A DNA stretch of 64,000 nt from Rhodopseudomonas pentothenatexigens (lineage in GTDB: Bacteria > Pseudomonadota > Alphaproteobacteria > Rhizobiales > Xanthobacteraceae): assembly GCF_900218015.1 (NCBI RefSeq), contig NZ_UFQQ01000015.1, positions 1-64,000 of the forward strand. Reading direction: 5' to 3'. The notes beneath the pieces are model-generated. The model searched no databases and had not been told where the DNA came from. It was given only the letters and a program-made list of their open reading frames with translations. Position numbers and translations under genes: made by a program. This document shows, piece after piece, positions 18,098-29,736 of the stretch. Each line of letters begins with the position of its first letter. Position 1 is the stretch's first letter.

Positions 18098-19803
18098 AGG
18101 GTGATCGCCGTCGCCGCATCGATCACGTTGCGGCTTTCAGCGAGGAAATGCTCGATGTCTCCCGGCGGAATCGGCCGGCTGATCAAGTAGCCCTGCACTT
18201 CGGTGCAGCCGTCCGCGGCCACCCGCGCGAGCTGATCCTCGGTCTCGACCCCTTCGGCGACGGTCGCCATGCCGAGGCTGGCGCCGAGCGAGGCGATCGC
18301 GCGCACGATCGCACGGTTGCCGCGATCGTCGGACGCTTCGCGCACAAACGATTGATCGATCTTGATCTTGTCGAACGGGAAGCTGCGCAGATAGCCGAGC
18401 GACGAATAGCCGGTGCCGAAATCGTCGAGGGAGACCCGGACACCGAGCCCGCGAAGCTGCTGCAGCACCGCCAGCGCATTGCCGCGGGAATCGAGCATCA
18501 CGCTCTCAGTGATTTCCAGCTCCAGCCGGCGCGGATCAAGACCACTGTCGGCGAGCGCGGACACCACGGTGGCCACCAGAGACCGGTTGGCGAACTGGAT
18601 CGCAGAGATGTTGACCGCGACGGTGTAGTCACCCGGCCAGCCGGCGGCGTCGCGACAGGCGGTGCGCAGCACCCACTCGCCGATCGGGCCGATGATCCCG
18701 GTCTCCTCGGCGATCGGAATGAACTCGAGCGGCGACACCGCGCCGCGTGTCGGGCAGCGCCAGCGCAGCAGCGCCTCGAAGGCGAACACCCGGCGGCTCT
18801 GCAGATTGACTTGCGGCTGATAGACCAGCGAGAATTCCCGCAGCGCCAGCGCGCGACGCAGATCGGTCTCCAGCGCCCGCCGCGCCCGCATGCTTTCGTC
18901 CATCGCCGACTCGAACACCCGATAGCCGGCGTAGCGTTCCTGCTTGGCGCGATGCAGAGCGAGATCGGCGTTCTTCAGTACGCCCTCGACATCGAGTTCG
19001 GCATCGCCGAGCAGCGCAATGCCCACGAAGGCGCTGACATTGATGATCTGGCCTTCCAGCAGATAGGGCCGGCCGAGCAGATCGACCAGCCGCTTGGCCA
19101 GGATCACTGCGGCTTCGGGCTGGTCGCGCCCCATCTGAATCACGCCGAACTCGTCGGCATCCAGCCGGGCCAGCACATCGCTCTCGCTCAGCGCCGAGCT
19201 GATGCGCTTGGCCACCAGACACAGCAGCGCATCGCCGATGCTGCGGCCGAGAGTGTCGTTGATCGCCTTGAAGCGATCCAGATCGATCGTCAGCACCGCG
19301 CAATCGCAGCGAATCTCGACGGGCTGCACCAGCAGATCGGCGAGACGCTCGCGGAGGACCAGACGATTGGCGAGCTGGGTCAGCCGGTCGGTGCGCGCCA
19401 GTTCGGCGCCGAACATGCCCTGTCGCATCCGCTCGCTGATGTCGACGGCGCTGATCAGCCACCCCTCGGGAAACGGGGAGATGTCCATCCAGTAGATGCG
19501 GTCGTCCGCGAGAGTCACCGGGCGCGAAGTCTTGCCGCCATCGCGGCAGGCGTCGAAACCGAGCCGTGGCAGCAACTGCTCGCGGGGCACCGCGCCGAAG
19601 ATGAGATCGAACACCGGATTGCTCACCGCGATCCGGCCGTCCGCCGTGACCACAGCAAAGCCGGTGTCGATCGCCATGAAGGCACTCAACGTCAGCTGCG
19701 CCGCGTCGCCGTATAGCCGATTACCTTCCTCGGCGTGCGGCGAGCTGCTGCTCGGCTGCGGCGGCGTGAGATCGGTCGGTCGAATGGCTGCAATTACCCC
19801 CAT
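18094..19803 (-). CDS. papA: GGDEF/EAL c-di-GMP phosphodiesterase PapA
   Basis: This protein of about 569 residues comprises a PAS-like sensor (AFMAIDTGFAVVTADGRIAVSN), a GGDEF domain with the altered signature DADEF, and a full EAL domain. The EAL domain shows FAFEALLRW, AVNISAIQF, LEITESV, SLDDFGTGYSSLGYL, IKIDQSFV and ATVAEGVETEDQL. All metal and catalytic residues of an active phosphodiesterase appear present. The GGDEF domain keeps Asp-Glu-Phe but not the Gly pair. A GTG at 19917 with GAGGA upstream would add 38 residues; their codons look non-coding, so ATG 19803 is preferred with moderate certainty. The 3' end overlaps papB. Confidence 0.88.
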   Translation of the reverse strand: MGVIAAIRPTDLTPPQPSSSSPHAEEGNRLYGDAAQLTLSAFMAIDTGFAVVTADGRIAVSNPVFDLIFGAVPREQLLPRLGFDACRDGGKTSRPVTLADDRIYWMDISPFPEGWLISAVDISERMRQGMFGAELARTDRLTQLANRLVLRERLADLLVQPVEIRCDCAVLTIDLDRFKAINDTLGRSIGDALLCLVAKRISSALSESDVLARLDADEFGVIQMGRDQPEAAVILAKRLVDLLGRPYLLEGQIINVSAFVGIALLGDAELDVEGVLKNADLALHRAKQERYAGYRVFESAMDESMRARRALETDLRRALALREFSLVYQPQVNLQSRRVFAFEALLRWRCPTRGAVSPLEFIPIAEETGIIGPIGEWVLRTACRDAAGWPGDYTVAVNISAIQFANRSLVATVVSALADSGLDPRRLELEITESVMLDSRGNALAVLQQLRGLGVRVSLDDFGTGYSSLGYLRSFPFDKIKIDQSFVREASDDRGNRAIVRAIASLGASLGMATVAEGVETEDQLARVAADGCTEVQGYLISRPIPPGDIEHFLAESRNVIDAATAITL

Positions 19804-20027
19804 AACCGTGAACAAGACGCCGGGAGTGTTGCCAAAAGCATAATTGCTCTGCGCTCGCCTCGGCGACGGTGAATCCCGCGTTAGTCGAAGGGTGGGAGTT
19901 TGATACGAAAGTCGCACGCAACTGTCCTCATGCGGCGCCTTTGAGCGTAGTTCGCTACCGCTTGACCGCCCGAACCAGCCGGGCGATGCAGAGTTGCAGT
20001 CCCTTTGATCAAGCGCAGCGTGGCGAC

Positions 20028-21635
20028 GTGGAAGCCAAATTCCAGATTTTTCTCACGCTGCTCGCTGTGTTGGCTGGAACGGCGCTGCTCGCCCGACGGG
20101 TCAACATCGCACCCGCGATCCTGCTGCTGATCGCGGGCATCACGCTGGCCTTCATTCCCGGAATGCCGGCAATCGAATTGCCGCCGGACCTCATCCTGCT
20201 CCTGGTGTTGCCGCCGCTGATCTATTCGGCCAGCGTTGCGATGAGCTGGCGCGAATTCTGCGCCAATCTGCGCCCGATCGGCCTGCTCGCGATCGGCTGC
20301 GTGATCTTCACCGCATGCGCGGTGGCGGTCGCGACGCACTATCTGATCGGCCTGTCATGGCCGGTCGGCTTTCTGCTCGGGGCCATCGTCGCGCCGCCTG
20401 ACGTGGTGGCGCCCCTGGCGATCGCCCGCAGGCTCGGCCTGCCACGACGGATCGTGGTGGTGCTGGAAGGCGAAGGGCTCGCCAATGACGCCACGGCACT
20501 GATCCTGTACCGCTTCGCGGTGGCGGCGATCATGACCGGCGCGTTCTCGCTGACCAAGGCCTCCGGCACCTTCGTGGCGATCCTGGCGGGCGAAATCGCC
20601 TTCGGGATCGCGGTCGGTTGGCTCAGCCTACGCGCCCGGCATTGGGTGCGCGATCCGCAGATCGAGATCACACTGTCGCTGCTGACGCCCTACATCGCCT
20701 ACTGGATTCCGGAGCACCACGGCGGCTCCGGCGTGATCGCCACCGTCGCCTGCGGTCTCTACATCTCCTGGAACGGCCCGCTGCTGATCTCGGCGGCGAC
20801 GCGGCTGCAAGGCATCTTCTTCTGGGATCTGGTGATCTACCTGATCGAGGGGATGCTGTTCCTGCTCATCGGCTTTGAGCTGAGGGCGATCCTGGAGCGG
20901 TCGCAGGGGATTGCGTTCGAGGACATCGCAGTCGCGACGCTGCTGGTGGCCGCGATCGTGGTCGTCGCCCGTTTTGCCTGGGTCTACCCCGCGACCTATC
21001 TGCCGCGGCTGCTCAGCCGGAGGATCAGGACACGGGAGACGGCACCGTCGTGGCAGGCGGTGTTCGTGGTCGGCTTCACCGGCGTGCGCGGGGCGGTGTC
21101 GCTGGCGACCGCGCTGGCGCTGCCGTTTGCCCTGCCGGACGGCTCGCCGTTTCCCGATCGCGACCTGATCCTGTTCGTCGCTTTCGGCGTGATTCTGATC
21201 ACGCTGGTCGGGCTCGGCCTGACGCTGCCGGCGCTGGTGACGACGCTCGGCGTCGCCCGCGACGGCCGGAGCGAGTTGGTGTTCGAGCACGAAAACGAAA
21301 TCGCCGCGCGCCGCGAGGCGCTGGCAGCGGCGCTTACCTCGCTTGACGCGCTCACCGACCACCGGGAATTGTCGAACCAGGTGGTGGCACTGCTGCGCGC
21401 CCGCCACGACATCCGGTCCCAGCAACTGCCCGCCTCGCTCGACGACGACGCCTATGCGGCGACCGCAAACGCCCGGGCGCTGGTGCGCGAACTGATCGCC
21501 GCCGAGCGCAAATTCATCCATGCCCAGCTCCGCGCCGGCAAGATCAACGACGAAGCCCGGCGCCGGATCGAGCGGGATCTCGATCTGGAGGAGGCGAGCC
21601 TCACCAATCGCGAAAGTGGAACGGCGCCATTGTAG
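20028..21635 (+). CDS. Na+/H+ antiporter, CPA1 family
   Basis: This protein of about 535 residues has twelve or so transmembrane helices, followed by a charged C-terminal cytoplasmic region (from about residue 410). CPA1 signatures: LLLVLPPLIYSA, AIVAPPDVVAPLAIARRLG (usual form ATDPVA), EGEGLANDATALILYR (the conserved N-D of the ion site) and GFTGVRGAVSLATALALP. It exchanges cytoplasmic Na+ or K+ for protons in the inner membrane. GTG at 20028 is preferred because the family start reads VEAKFQIFLTLLAVL; an ATG at 19986 and the longer frame from 19869 are less likely. It is divergent from papA. Confidence 0.88.
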   Translation: MEAKFQIFLTLLAVLAGTALLARRVNIAPAILLLIAGITLAFIPGMPAIELPPDLILLLVLPPLIYSASVAMSWREFCANLRPIGLLAIGCVIFTACAVAVATHYLIGLSWPVGFLLGAIVAPPDVVAPLAIARRLGLPRRIVVVLEGEGLANDATALILYRFAVAAIMTGAFSLTKASGTFVAILAGEIAFGIAVGWLSLRARHWVRDPQIEITLSLLTPYIAYWIPEHHGGSGVIATVACGLYISWNGPLLISAATRLQGIFFWDLVIYLIEGMLFLLIGFELRAILERSQGIAFEDIAVATLLVAAIVVVARFAWVYPATYLPRLLSRRIRTRETAPSWQAVFVVGFTGVRGAVSLATALALPFALPDGSPFPDRDLILFVAFGVILITLVGLGLTLPALVTTLGVARDGRSELVFEHENEIAARREALAAALTSLDALTDHRELSNQVVALLRARHDIRSQQLPASLDDDAYAATANARALVRELIAAERKFIHAQLRAGKINDEARRRIERDLDLEEASLTNRESGTAPL

Positions 21636-21865
21636 GGCACGTTCGGGGCGCGGCTGAGTCGCTCGGTGTTCGCCAGGGCCGGGCTCGTCCCAGCCATCCA
21701 CGTTCTCGTCCTGCGGTGAGGGCTCAAAGACGTGGAAGCCTGAGCAGCACGAGTCGAGCGAGTGGCGTCCGATCTGACTGCCGATGTCGCGGCCGAACTT
21801 CAGCGTCCGCCACACCACAAGGCGCGATCCCACCCGTTCCGAATGAGCGCGCGCGGCGGCCTCGC

Positions 21866-24106
<2,241 letters not shown>

Positions 24107-24110
<4 letters not shown>

Positions 24111-24184
24111 CGCAGCGGTCGCGCGAGCTGAGTGATCAGATTCGAGGGGATCGCCGTCGTCCGGCGAGACATCTTGATCGACAT
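24107..24184 (-). CDS. Short upstream ORF (25 codons) before the DMT transporter
   Basis: The frame reads MSIKMSRRTTAIPSNLITQL plus five residues. It has the best SD of its neighbourhood: GGAGG with four bases to the ATG (24189-24193). Its TGA overlaps the GTG start of the transporter. The peptide is basic and polar and matches no family I know. It may act as a leader that controls translation of the transporter. It could also be a chance ORF. Confidence 0.45.
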
Positions 24185-24262
24185 GGTGCCTCCGGCTTTT
24201 CGCCGTGTTGTGGCGGGCGCTGGCGCGCCTCGCTCCTCCCATCGATCAAGGCGTAAACCGCG

Positions 24263-24751
24263 TCAGGCGGCTTGGCAATGGCCGCATACGCCGGTGATCT
24301 CGACCACCGACATCTTCGGCGTGAAGCCGGTCTGGCGCGCCGCTTGGTTGAGAATTTCCGTCACGTCCGATGCCGACACCTCACCGACCGATCCGCAAAC
24401 TTCGCAGATCAGGAATGCCACAGTGGCGGCGTCGCTGTGATCGTGGCCGCAGGCCAAAAACGCGTTGCGGCTCTCGATCCGGTGCACAAGACCGTTCTGC
24501 ATCAGGAAATCCAGCGCCCGATAGACCGTGATCGGCGCCGGCCGTGGCATCACCCGTGCCAGTTCCTCGATCACCTCGTAGGCGCCGAGCGGCCGATGGC
24601 TCGACAGCAGCGCCTGCAGCACGTTGCGCCGGATCGGCGTGAGGTTCTGCGAACGTCCGGCGCAGACCCGCTCGGCGTGCTCGATGCCTTCGGCGGCGCA
24701 GCGGTCGTGATCGTGACCCGGCGCGGGGAATGTCGACTTCAGTGCGGTCAT
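24263..24751 (-). CDS. Fur-family transcriptional regulator, Zur-like
   Basis: This protein of about 162 residues has the winged-helix segment LTPIRRNVLQALLSSHRPLGAYEV and the DNA-recognition helix PAPITVYRALDFLMQNGLVHRI. The metal site region shows CGHDHSDAA, and two Cys pairs, ICEVC and CGHC, form the structural zinc site. The short N-terminus and the HDHD motif suit zinc-type (Zur) regulators better than Fur or Irr, but this is inference. ATG 24751 (MTALKSTFP) is chosen over two upstream ATGs. The DMT transporter lies downstream on the same strand. I could not identify a Zur box by eye. Confidence 0.8.
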   Translation of the reverse strand: MTALKSTFPAPGHDHDRCAAEGIEHAERVCAGRSQNLTPIRRNVLQALLSSHRPLGAYEVIEELARVMPRPAPITVYRALDFLMQNGLVHRIESRNAFLACGHDHSDAATVAFLICEVCGSVGEVSASDVTEILNQAARQTGFTPKMSVVEITGVCGHCQAA

Positions 24752-24910
24752 CGGGCCCATCACCACTCACGTGCCGGCCAGCCGACCGGCTCATCTTCGA
24801 ATTCGAGCAACACCCTACACCGGGCCGGAGTTCAAGTCTCGCGACCGGCCGGATTTGAAAGGCATGCGCAACTCGGATCGGTCACATGCGAATCGGTGTC
24901 TTGAGAAATA

Positions 24911-24924
24911 ATAAGCAAGCTTAT
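24911..24924. promoter_or_regulatory. Palindrome upstream of marR, probable MarR operator
   Basis: ATAAGC-AA-GCTTAT is a perfect 6-2-6 palindrome in an AT-rich stretch 26 bases before the marR start codon and upstream of its SD (AGGAG). MarR proteins commonly bind such sites to repress their own operon. Assignment is by position. Confidence 0.5.
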
Positions 24925-24950
24925 CTTATGCGAAGCTCAGGAGTGGCGCC

Positions 24951-25436
24951 ATGACCCGGGGTCCGGAGGACCAGAACTTCATCTTTGCGTTCGCCGAGGT
25001 GCAGCGGCTGATCCGCGCCTATGCGGACAAGCAGGCGTCCCGGCACGGCATCACCCGCGCCCAGTGGGCGGTGCTTGCCAAGGTGGAACGCGCCGAAGGG
25101 CTGAAGCAGTCCGAACTCGCCGAACAGATGGACCTGCAGCCGATCACCCTCACCCGGCTGATCGACAAGCTGTGCGACCACGGCTGGCTCGAACGCCGCA
25201 GCGACGCCAGCGACCGGCGCTGCAAGCGACTCTATTTGCGCGAGGCGGCCCGGCCGCTGCTCGGCAAGCTGGCCGAACTCCGCGCCGAACTCACTGCGAC
25301 CGCGCTCGCCGGCCTGACACCGGAGGACGCCCAGCGCCTGGTGCGACAGATGCAGATGATCAAGGAGAATTTGCGTGGCGCGATCCAACACCACTGCCAC
25401 CGTGAAGAACGACGACGGGAGGAGCGCTATGGCTGA
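24951..25436 (+). CDS. MarR-family transcriptional regulator of the efflux operon
   Basis: This 161-residue winged-helix repressor has the core GITRAQWAVLAKVERAEGLK, recognition helix LQPITLTRLIDKLCDHGWLER and wing RSDASDRRCKRLYL. It is first in an operon with emrA and emrB homologues, so it most likely represses efflux until a ligand binds. SD AGGAG lies eight bases upstream of ATG 24951. Its 3' end overlaps the emrA start by 8 bases. The final residues (HHCHREERRREERYG) are strongly basic and acidic, and are partly shaped by the overlap with the emrA SD. Confidence 0.9.
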   Translation: MTRGPEDQNFIFAFAEVQRLIRAYADKQASRHGITRAQWAVLAKVERAEGLKQSELAEQMDLQPITLTRLIDKLCDHGWLERRSDASDRRCKRLYLREAARPLLGKLAELRAELTATALAGLTPEDAQRLVRQMQMIKENLRGAIQHHCHREERRREERYG

Positions 25437-26613
25437 ACCGGCCCTGAAACTTCCAATCGAACAGAAGACCCCCCTGGCCGATCCGGTCGTCGCGGCGAGC
25501 GGCGGACCGCGCCGCGATCTCGGCGGCACGCTGCGCCGTTATCGCCGGCCGCTGCTGCTGGTCGTGCTGCCGCTGGTGGCGCTGATCGGCGGCATCACCT
25601 TCTATTTGGAAGGCGGCCGCTATGTGACCACCGACGACGCCTATGTGGGCGCCCAGAAGGTCCTGATCACGCCCGACGTCGCAGGCAAGATCGTCGAGGT
25701 CACGGTGAAGGAAGGCCAGCATGTCGAGCCCGGCGACGAGCTGTTCCAGATCGATCCGGTGCCGTTCCGCCTCGCCGTCGCGCAGGCCCAGGCCAAGCTG
25801 GCCGACGCCAAGACCAGCCACGCCAACCTGGTCGCCAACGTCAAGCTGTACGGCCAGACCGTCGAGCTGGTGAATGCCGGCATCGCGCTGAAGCAACGCG
25901 ACGTCGAGCGCAAGACCTCGCTGGTTCAGAGCCGTGCCGGCTCGCAGCTCGATCTCGACAACTCCACCGCCGCGCTGGTGACCGCCCAGGCGCAGCTGCA
26001 GCTCGTCAAGCAGCAGCAGTCGACCGCGCTCAATCAGTTGCTCGGCGATCCCGAGCTGCCGCTGGAAAAATTCCCCGCTTATGCCCAGGCCAAGGCGGCG
26101 CTGGACGACGCCGAACGCAACCTCAATCTGTCGACGGTCCGCGCGCCCATGAATGGCACCGCCACCCAGGTCGACAACATTCAGCTCGGCCGCTTCGTGG
26201 CAGCGGGGACGCCGGTGTTCAGTGTCATCGACACGTCGCGGCCGTGGGTCGACGCCAATCCGAAGGAGAGCGACTTCACCTATGTGGCGGTCGGGCAGAA
26301 GGTGACGCTCGATGTCGATGCTTTCCCGGATCATCCCTTCAAAGGCCGAGTGACGTCATTGTCGCCCGGCACCGGCGCGCAGTTCGCCGTGCTGCCGCCG
26401 CAGAATGCCACCGGCAACTTCGTCAAGGTGGTGCAGCGTGTGCCGCTGCGGATCGCGTTCGACGACGGCGACGCGATGGTACGCCGGTTGAAGGCCGGCA
26501 TGAGTGTGAACGTCTCGATCGATACCAACCACCGGCGTTCGCTGGCGGGTCTGCTCGGCTTCGGCCCCGCCAGGGCTGCACAGCCCGACATCGACGCGGG
26601 CGAGGCCAAGTAA
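25429..26613 (+). CDS. emrA: HlyD-family membrane fusion protein, EmrA type
   Basis: This 394-residue periplasmic adaptor has one N-terminal helix (PLLLVVLPLVALIGGITFYL). The biotinyl-lipoyl halves are YVGAQKVLITPDVAGKIVEV and LSTVRAPMNGTATQVDNIQLG, with a helical hairpin between them and a C-terminal beta-barrel (VGQKVTLDVDAFP). It bridges EmrB to an outer-membrane channel. ATG 25429 with GGAGG at good spacing is chosen; a GTG at 25375 with AGGAG is an alternative that would extend the protein by 18 residues. No outer-membrane TolC gene is in this operon. Confidence 0.92.
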   Translation: MAEPALKLPIEQKTPLADPVVAASGGPRRDLGGTLRRYRRPLLLVVLPLVALIGGITFYLEGGRYVTTDDAYVGAQKVLITPDVAGKIVEVTVKEGQHVEPGDELFQIDPVPFRLAVAQAQAKLADAKTSHANLVANVKLYGQTVELVNAGIALKQRDVERKTSLVQSRAGSQLDLDNSTAALVTAQAQLQLVKQQQSTALNQLLGDPELPLEKFPAYAQAKAALDDAERNLNLSTVRAPMNGTATQVDNIQLGRFVAAGTPVFSVIDTSRPWVDANPKESDFTYVAVGQKVTLDVDAFPDHPFKGRVTSLSPGTGAQFAVLPPQNATGNFVKVVQRVPLRIAFDDGDAMVRRLKAGMSVNVSIDTNHRRSLAGLLGFGPARAAQPDIDAGEAK

Positions 26614-26616
26614 GCG

Positions 26617-28179
26617 ATGTCGAGCGCCGCTCACCCGTCTGCGGTTCCGGGCTTTCGCCGCAACATGGTGACGATCTGCGCCATGACGGCGACGATCATG
26701 CAGGCGCTCGACACCACCATCGCCAACGTCGCGCTGCCCTACATGCAGGGCTCGCTGTCGGCGTCGCAGGACCAGATCAACTGGGTGCTGACGTCCTATA
26801 TCGTGGCCGCTGCGATCATGACGGCGCCGGTCGGCTGGATCGCCAACCGGTTCGGGCGCAAGCGCATCTTCATCATCTGCGCGGCCGGCTTCACCGCCGC
26901 CTCGGTGATGTGCGGGCTGGCGCAGGACATCACCCAGATGGTGGCGTTCCGGCTGCTGCAGGGTGTGTTCGGCGCGGCGCTGGTGCCGCTGTCGCAGGCG
27001 GTGATGCTCGACAGCTACGCGCTGCACGAGCGCGCCAAGGCGATGTCGATCTGGGGCATGGGCGTGATGATGGGGCCGATCATGGGTCCGTCGCTCGGCG
27101 CCTGGCTGACCGAAACCTACTCCTGGCACTGGGTGTTCTTCGTCAATCTCCCGTTCGGCGCCATCACGGTGCTCGGCCTGGCGATGTTCATGGACGAAAC
27201 CGACAAGAACCACGAGCTCAAATTCGACTGGTTCGGCTTCGCCGCGCTCGCGGTCGGAATCGGCGCGATGCAGCTCGCGCTCGATCGCGGCGAGCAGCTC
27301 GACTGGTTCAATTCACCCGAGATCATCATCGAGTCGATCGTCTCCGTGATCGGGTTCTACTACTTCTTCGCCCACTCCTTCACCACCGAACGCCCGTTCA
27401 TCCAGTTCGCGATCTTCAAGGACCGCAACTTCATCGGCGGCGTGATCTTCATGACGGTGATGGGGCTGGTGCTGTTCTCGACGATGGCTCTGTCGTCACC
27501 GTTCCTGCAGAACGTCGAAGGCTATCCGATCATGACCGCCGGCCTGCTGCTCGCCTCGCGCGGCTGCGGCACCTTCGTGGCGATGATGATCGTCGGCCGG
27601 ATCATGCGCCACATCGAGGCGCGCACCCTGATCGCCACCGGCCTGTCGCTGACCTGCGCGTCGCTTTACGTGATGACTGCCTGGACCGACCAGACCACCG
27701 TGTCGAGCGTGGTCGTCACCAGCATCGTTCAGGGGTTCGGCTTCGGTCTGGTGTTCGTGCCGCTGTCGACAGTGGCGTTCATGACCCTGCCCGGACAGCT
27801 CCGCACCGACGGCACCGCAATGCTGACGCTGGTGCGCAACGTCGCCAGTTCGGTCGGAATTTCGGTGGTGATCGCCAAGCTGTCGTCGGGCACCACGACG
27901 GCACACGCGATCCTCACCGAACACATCAACCCGTTCAACGACGCGCTGCAGATGCCGAACGTCACCGGCATGATCGACCTGTCGACCACCACCGGCAAGG
28001 CGATGATGGACGCGATCGTCACCATGCAGGCGCAGATCATCGCATTCTCGCACGACTACGCGATGGTGATGTTCCTCACCGCCGCCGCGGTGCCGATGGC
28101 GATCATCATCGGCTCGACCAAAGCGGCGCTGCGCAAACAGGGCGAAGCCGCGGCGGACCATGCGGCGGTGATGGAGTAG
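26617..28179 (+). CDS. emrB: MFS multidrug efflux transporter, EmrB/QacA (DHA2) family
   Basis: This 520-residue, 14-helix proton-coupled exporter starts three bases after the emrA stop. Motifs: LDTTIANVALPYMQGSLSAS in helix 1 (motif D1), GWIANRFGRKR (motif A) and GIVLGPSLG-type motif C, read here as MGVMMGPIMGPSLGAW. It works with the EmrA homologue to move lipophilic drugs from the cytoplasm or membrane across the envelope. Expression is probably controlled by the MarR regulator encoded first in the operon. Confidence 0.93.
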   Translation: MSSAAHPSAVPGFRRNMVTICAMTATIMQALDTTIANVALPYMQGSLSASQDQINWVLTSYIVAAAIMTAPVGWIANRFGRKRIFIICAAGFTAASVMCGLAQDITQMVAFRLLQGVFGAALVPLSQAVMLDSYALHERAKAMSIWGMGVMMGPIMGPSLGAWLTETYSWHWVFFVNLPFGAITVLGLAMFMDETDKNHELKFDWFGFAALAVGIGAMQLALDRGEQLDWFNSPEIIIESIVSVIGFYYFFAHSFTTERPFIQFAIFKDRNFIGGVIFMTVMGLVLFSTMALSSPFLQNVEGYPIMTAGLLLASRGCGTFVAMMIVGRIMRHIEARTLIATGLSLTCASLYVMTAWTDQTTVSSVVVTSIVQGFGFGLVFVPLSTVAFMTLPGQLRTDGTAMLTLVRNVASSVGISVVIAKLSSGTTTAHAILTEHINPFNDALQMPNVTGMIDLSTTTGKAMMDAIVTMQAQIIAFSHDYAMVMFLTAAAVPMAIIIGSTKAALRKQGEAAADHAAVME

Positions 28180-28240
28180 CTCTTAACCTCTGCCCGAAAG
28201 AGCGGTGCGAGAGAGATCACGGGGCCGCTCCACACCCCAG

Positions 28241-28341
28241 CGTCATGCGCGGGCTTGACCCGCGCATCCATCGCGCGCCGAGCGCGCCTCACGAAAGCCT
28301 TGCGAAGAGGATGGATTGCCGGGTCAAGCCCGGCAATGACG
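28241..28341. repeat. Dispersed palindromic repeat (GGGCTTGACCC / GGGTCAAGCCC type)
   Basis: About 101 bases have arms CGTCATGCGCGGGCTTGACC and GGGTCAAGCCCGGCAATGAC around a GC-rich centre. It fills the gap between the convergent emrB and thiolase genes. Confidence 0.8.
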
Positions 28342-28352
28342 TAGCATCTTCT

Positions 28353-29561
28353 TTAGTTCACCTTCTCGATCGCCATTGCGACGCCCTGGCCGACGCCGAC
28401 GCACATCGTGGCCAGTGCCAGCTTGCCGCCGCGCTTCTCCAGGCCGTGCACCGCCGTCAGCGCCAGGCGCGCGCCGCTCATGCCGAGCGGGTGGCCGAGC
28501 GCGATCGCGCCGCCGTGCGGATTGACGAAGTCCGCGTCGTCCTTGACTCCGAGCTGGCGCATGCAGGCGATGCCCTGGGAGGCAAAGGCTTCGTTCAGCT
28601 CGATCAGATCGAAGTCGCTGATCTTGAGCCCGAGCCGTTCCATCAGCTTCCTGGTCGCCGGCACCGGGCCGATGCCCATGATCCGCGGCGGCACCGCGGC
28701 CGAAGCGAGGCCGAGGATTTTGGCGCGCGGCGTCAGGCCGTACTTCTTCACCGCGGCTGCGGAGGCGATCAGCAGCGCCGCAGCGCCGTCATTGACGCCC
28801 GAGGCGTTGCCGGCCGTCACCGTGCCGGGATTGCGCACGATCGGCTTCAGCTTGGCGAGGCCTTCGAGCGTGGTTTCGGGACGCGGGTGCTCGTCCTTGT
28901 CGACGGTGATCGAGCCGGCCTTGCCGCCCGAATACGTCACCGGCGCGATTTCCTCGGCGAAGTAGCCGGCGGCAATCGCCGCACCGGCACGCTGCTGGGA
29001 GCGGATCGCGAACGCATCCTGATCGGCGCGCGAGATCTGGAACTCCTCGGCGACGTTCTCGCCGGTCTCGGGCATCGAATCGACGCCGTATTGCTGCTTC
29101 ATCAGCGGATTGATGAAGCGCCAGCCGATTGTGGTGTCGAAGATGTCCGCGGCGCGGGAAAATGCTTCGGTGGCCTTGCCCTGCACGAACGGCGCGCGGG
29201 TCATCGATTCGACGCCGCCGGCGATCGCCAAGTCGATCTCGCCGCCGCGGATCGCGCGGCCCGCGGCGCCGACCGCATCGAGCCCGGAGGCGCACAGCCG
29301 GTTCAGGGTCTGACCGGGCACCGAATCCGGCAGGCCCGCCAGCAGCGCCGCCATCCTGGCGACGTTGCGGTTGTCCTCGCCGGCCTGATTGGCGCAGCCG
29401 AAGAACACCTCGTCGACCGCGCTCCAGTCCATGTCGGGGTGCCTGGCCATCAGCGCCCTGATCGGCACCGCCGCGAGATCGTCGGTTCGCACCTTGGCGA
29501 GCGATCCGCCGTAACGGCCGATCGGGGTGCGCACCGCGTCGCAGACAAACACGTCGGCCAT
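28353..29561 (-). CDS. pcaF: Thiolase, probable 3-oxoadipyl-CoA thiolase
   Basis: This 402-residue degradative thiolase has the active Cys in TLNRLCASGLDAVGAAGRAI, the His block PHGGAIALGHPLGMSGARL and the second Cys in ATMCVGVGQGVAM. The N-terminus VFVCDAVRTPIGRYGGSLA, the insert CANQAGEDNRNVARMAALLA and FINPLMKQQYGVDSMPETGE resemble PcaF/PaaJ enzymes that cleave 3-oxoadipyl-CoA to succinyl-CoA and acetyl-CoA. No other beta-ketoadipate or phenylacetate gene is adjacent, so the substrate is inferred from family only. It is divergent from mutS. Confidence 0.85.
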   Translation of the reverse strand: MADVFVCDAVRTPIGRYGGSLAKVRTDDLAAVPIRALMARHPDMDWSAVDEVFFGCANQAGEDNRNVARMAALLAGLPDSVPGQTLNRLCASGLDAVGAAGRAIRGGEIDLAIAGGVESMTRAPFVQGKATEAFSRAADIFDTTIGWRFINPLMKQQYGVDSMPETGENVAEEFQISRADQDAFAIRSQQRAGAAIAAGYFAEEIAPVTYSGGKAGSITVDKDEHPRPETTLEGLAKLKPIVRNPGTVTAGNASGVNDGAAALLIASAAAVKKYGLTPRAKILGLASAAVPPRIMGIGPVPATRKLMERLGLKISDFDLIELNEAFASQGIACMRQLGVKDDADFVNPHGGAIALGHPLGMSGARLALTAVHGLEKRGGKLALATMCVGVGQGVAMAIEKVN

Positions 29562-29736
29562 CGAAACTCTCCCTGTTTTGCCGATCCGGGCTGGGACGCC
29601 GGACTTGAAGCCGGTTTGTAGAAAGCGTCGCCGAACAGGTCAATGCGCCGCCGATCGGCGCGGTCCCGGTTGAAACCCGTGCATGGCTCGCCGCGCGAGG
29701 TAGGAACCCCGGCGGGATTTTTGCTATGCATCGGCC

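Noticed and set aside
26244-29621. 1125-codon plus-strand ORF across emrA, emrB and the thiolase gene
   Set aside because: Arg/Asp/His-rich composition typical of out-of-frame reading in GC-rich DNA; it runs over three real genes on both strands.
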